A stretch of 36,860 nt of DNA from Trabulsiella guamensis ATCC 49490 (GTDB taxonomy: Bacteria; Pseudomonadota; Gammaproteobacteria; Enterobacterales; Enterobacteriaceae): the NCBI RefSeq assembly GCF_000734965.1, contig NZ_JMTB01000093.1, positions 1 through 36,860 of the forward strand, written 5' to 3'. The stretch's first letter is position 1; the number at the start of each line of letters is the position of its first letter. Shown here piece by piece: positions 35,052 to 36,860 of this stretch. The position numbers and the translations under genes are program-made. The notes under the pieces were generated by a model. It was not told where the DNA came from, made no database searches, and worked only from the letters and a program-made list of their open reading frames with translations.

Positions 35052-35417
35052 TCATGAATGACCTTCGTTTGCCGCCAGCCATAATCCATACAGATTAGCC
35101 AGCAGATACCCCTCTTCATTGGCGTGAAGCTGCACCGTAAATCCTTGCAACAACGCCTGATGTGCAGTGAGGATCTGCGGCCAGAACGTGGACTGCTGTA
35201 TTTCCTCAAGCAGTTCCGCATCCAGTGGCGCAATCACTTCGCCGCGGCGGCTGCGCATCAGCGCGTTCGCCATGTGCGTTACCGCCATTTCCCCCTGCTC
35301 GCTGAACACCGGCAGGGATAATTCCGTGTCCATTTGCCGCACCACCCGCAACATACCGTCGCAGATGTCCTGGTCGATCACGCCCGCCTGACACAGCAGG
35401 TTGAGTCGATTTTCCAT
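35052..35417 (-). CDS. yhfY: YhfY, PRD domain protein
   Basis: The 121-residue protein matches YhfY, a stand-alone PTS-regulation-domain (PRD) protein. The stretch MAVTHMANALMRSRRGE contains the His expected in PRDs, and HANEEGYLLANLYGLW is the conserved C-terminal helix. The start is the ATG at 35417, with GAGGAG upstream; the frame extends 12 codons further. It lies 10 nt after yhfZ and may modulate it in response to phosphorylation. Confidence 0.88.
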   Translation of the reverse strand: MENRLNLLCQAGVIDQDICDGMLRVVRQMDTELSLPVFSEQGEMAVTHMANALMRSRRGEVIAPLDAELLEEIQQSTFWPQILTAHQALLQGFTVQLHANEEGYLLANLYGLWLAANEGHS

Positions 35418-35427
35418 CCCGCACTCC

Positions 35428-36333
35428 TCAATAGCTGGGATCCTGTTCTTCATTCACCACCCGCTGCTGATGAGCCAGCAACGCAGGCTTATTCACTACC
35501 GTTTCAATCAGATGCTGCATCGGGTAATCATCCGCACGCGTCAGTACCACCGCTTCCGTCGCCTGAACAAAGCGCGGATCCCCTTTCAACGGGATCGCCT
35601 CAAGTCCCAGCACGACAAGCTCCGATTCGACCGCGACGTTCCAGATAACGCCGTCAATATCGCCTTTCACAATGCGATGCAGACTCTCGTGATAAGGCAC
35701 ATCAACCCGCTCGATCTCGCGTTCGCAGAACCACAGGCTGGTCATGATTTTCTGGTCCGCAGAGCGGTTATCAATGCCTACGCGACGCACGTTTTTCGCT
35801 TCGCCTTTCCGGCATATCAACTGGTGTTCGCCCACGTACGTTTGTGCCCCCAGCTCCAGCACCATGCACAGCGCATTACTGTTCAGATAATTTTCGGCAG
35901 CCAGCCGGGACACCACCGCCATGTCATAAACGCCATTCAGCAAACACTCCACGCGAACGTCGGCGCCCCGCATGTGGGCAAAATAAAAGGGGATGCCCTC
36001 AAACTGCGATTTCAGGCCACTGGCTAACCCTTCGTATAAACGTGTGTAGGGAAGCGGCATGGCACACACGACGTTACGGATATCCACATGCGACAATAGC
36101 GCTTTATGATTCATGTCGGCCAGATAGCTTCCATTTCGCCCGCGTCGCTCAATGCGAATCGCGCCTTCCGCTTCCAGCGTTTTCAGAGCCGCCTGGGTTA
36201 ATCCCACCGATGAGCCGCATTCTGTCGCCAGCTCTTCGATAGTTTTCAGTCTGTTACCACATTGCTGCCCCAGCAGGTAGCGCGCCAGCGTGGTTAACGT
36301 CATACCCTCTTTCTTGATGAATGTTCTGCGCAT
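35428..36333 (-). CDS. yhfZ: YhfZ, GntR-like transcriptional regulator
   Basis: The 301-residue protein has an N-terminal winged helix (about 10-70, with NRLKTIEELATECGSSVGLT and LEAEGAIRIERRGRNGSYL). A C-terminal domain like periplasmic-type substrate-binding proteins follows (about 85-295, with ALLSHVDIRNVVCAMPLPYT). This suits a one-component sensor of the substrate of the yhf pathway. It is the first gene of yhfZ-yhfY, with a palindrome at its own predicted start site, suggesting autoregulation. Confidence 0.93.
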   Translation of the reverse strand: MRRTFIKKEGMTLTTLARYLLGQQCGNRLKTIEELATECGSSVGLTQAALKTLEAEGAIRIERRGRNGSYLADMNHKALLSHVDIRNVVCAMPLPYTRLYEGLASGLKSQFEGIPFYFAHMRGADVRVECLLNGVYDMAVVSRLAAENYLNSNALCMVLELGAQTYVGEHQLICRKGEAKNVRRVGIDNRSADQKIMTSLWFCEREIERVDVPYHESLHRIVKGDIDGVIWNVAVESELVVLGLEAIPLKGDPRFVQATEAVVLTRADDYPMQHLIETVVNKPALLAHQQRVVNEEQDPSY

Positions 36334-36351
36334 TACAAATCTTCAGTAAAT

Positions 36352-36369
36352 TGAATATTTTTATATTCA
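36352..36369. promoter_or_regulatory. Palindrome upstream of yhfZ, candidate autoregulatory operator
   Basis: TGAATAT (36352-36358) and ATATTCA (36363-36369) form a perfect 7-bp inverted repeat with a 4-nt spacer, 19 nt before the yhfZ start. It falls just after the start site predicted from the promoter at 36378-36407, where a bound repressor would block transcription. Confidence 0.6.
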
Positions 36370-36377
36370 TTAAAGTG

Positions 36378-36407
36378 AAGATAAAGCACAAGTAAGGAAA
36401 GTGTAAA
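36378..36407 (-). promoter_or_regulatory. Probable yhfZ promoter
   Basis: On the minus strand TTTACA (36407-36402) is followed after 18 nt by TATCTT (36383-36378). Transcription would start near 36371, next to the palindrome at 36352-36369. The hexamers match 5 of 6 and 4 of 6 consensus bases. Confidence 0.45.
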
Positions 36408-36663
36408 CAGCGAATCTGGTCACATAACTAAATGCAATGGCTGCCGCTGTATACATTAGGAATGGAAACTGACAGCGATAATTGCGTTATTTCAAGTCCG
36501 GATTACTACTCCGGTTTCAGCCTGTCAACCATTGTCGCGCCGGGAATAATTGCTTAAATTCCCCGGCTGGATTCATCGTGAATTATTAACGGATTAATCC
36601 TTAAAACCACCGCGTCATTCATGCGCTGTGGATATTCAATACATTATTAGCAGGGATATCATG

Positions 36664-36834
36664 ATGGGAAAAACCATTAAAATCATTGCGCTGCTTGGCG
36701 CACTGTCTACGCTGACCGCCTGTACCGGTCACATCGACAATAAAAGCAAAAACTGTAGTTACGACTACCTCTTACACCCCGCCATTTCTATTTCGAAAAT
36801 CATCGGTGGCTGCGGCCCGGCGGCGGATCAATAA
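36664..36834 (+). CDS. yhfL: YhfL family small lipoprotein
   Basis: The 56-residue protein has a short signal sequence (MGKTIKIIALLGALSTLTAC) ending in the lipobox LTAC, with Cys20 as the lipidated residue. The mature part, with NCSYDYLLHPAISISKIIGG, matches E. coli YhfL. An ATG one codon upstream (36661) is equally possible and nearer to AGGG; the chosen start follows family length. Function is unknown. In E. coli yhfL follows cysG directly; here the yhfS-Z cluster lies between them. Confidence 0.9.
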   Translation: MGKTIKIIALLGALSTLTACTGHIDNKSKNCSYDYLLHPAISISKIIGGCGPAADQ

Positions 36835-36860
36835 TTTCCTCTCCACACAGACAAAAAAAA

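Larger units (their letters stand above)
36334..36660. promoter_or_regulatory. yhfZ-yhfL divergent intergenic region
   Basis: This 327-nt region has no convincing gene. Near yhfZ it holds a minus-strand promoter and operator palindrome. Further right is a hairpin, GGGAAT (36542-36547) with ATTCCC (36558-36563), without a U-run, and a lone ATATTCA half-site at 36632-36638 just upstream of yhfL. Confidence 0.5.

Noticed and set aside
36432-36557. Possible 41-codon gene upstream of yhfL (starts MQWLPLYTLG)
   Set aside because: No ribosome binding site, no recognisable family, and it ends inside a hairpin. Probably chance.

Overview
This window is chromosomal DNA from a member of the Enterobacteriaceae close to Escherichia, Salmonella and Citrobacter. 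Nearly every gene is in the order known for the rpsL to cysG segment of those genomes, and the proteins are close to their E. coli counterparts in sequence and length. A Citrobacter-like genome fits best, because E. coli-type core genes combine with codA beside nirB, the yhfS-yhfZ cluster, no nirC and no frl genes next to cysG. The genus is inference. I see no phage, insertion sequence, CRISPR array, tRNA or rRNA.

Layout. (1) 1-3365, minus strand: the str operon (rpsL, rpsG, fusA and the first 13 codons of tufA) with its promoter. (2) 3388-5150, minus: yheO-tusDCB, for sulfur relay to tRNA. (3) 5326-7536: periplasmic chaperone fkpA, then slyX on the plus strand converging on slyD, then yheV. 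(4) 7547-9904: kefB-kefG, glutathione-gated potassium efflux. (5) 10029-14629: yheS, an added YdhR-like gene, then yheT-yheU-prkB. (6) 14668-18152: yhfA, crp and yhfK. (7) 18139-20795, minus: yhfG-fic-pabA-argD. (8) 20901-22937: ppiA and tsgA, divergent. (9) 22942-28885: an orphan codA, then nirBD and cysG without nirC. (10) 28929-36333, minus: the yhfZYXWVUTS cluster, an uncharacterised probable catabolic operon. (11) 36664-36834: the yhfL lipoprotein.

How the genes work together. The str operon makes translation components. TusBCD passes persulfide sulfur towards the tRNA wobble position. KefG supports KefB. YhfG is the antitoxin partner of Fic. NirB and NirD form NADH-nitrite reductase, and CysG makes its siroheme. 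The yhfS-Z genes encode two PLP-type enzymes, a phosphotriesterase-fold hydrolase, a phosphopentomutase-like enzyme, a membrane protein with a small partner, a PRD protein and a DNA-binding regulator. This looks like a dedicated pathway for an unknown, probably phosphorylated, substrate.

The least ordinary parts are: the yhfS-Z cluster with two palindromes built from one heptamer (TGAATAT) that look like YhfZ operators; the loss of nirC; the orphan codA with its own candidate operator; the added YdhR-like gene; and altered catalytic and inhibitory motifs in Fic and YhfG. All identifications rest on recognising the sequences by eye; no database search was run.
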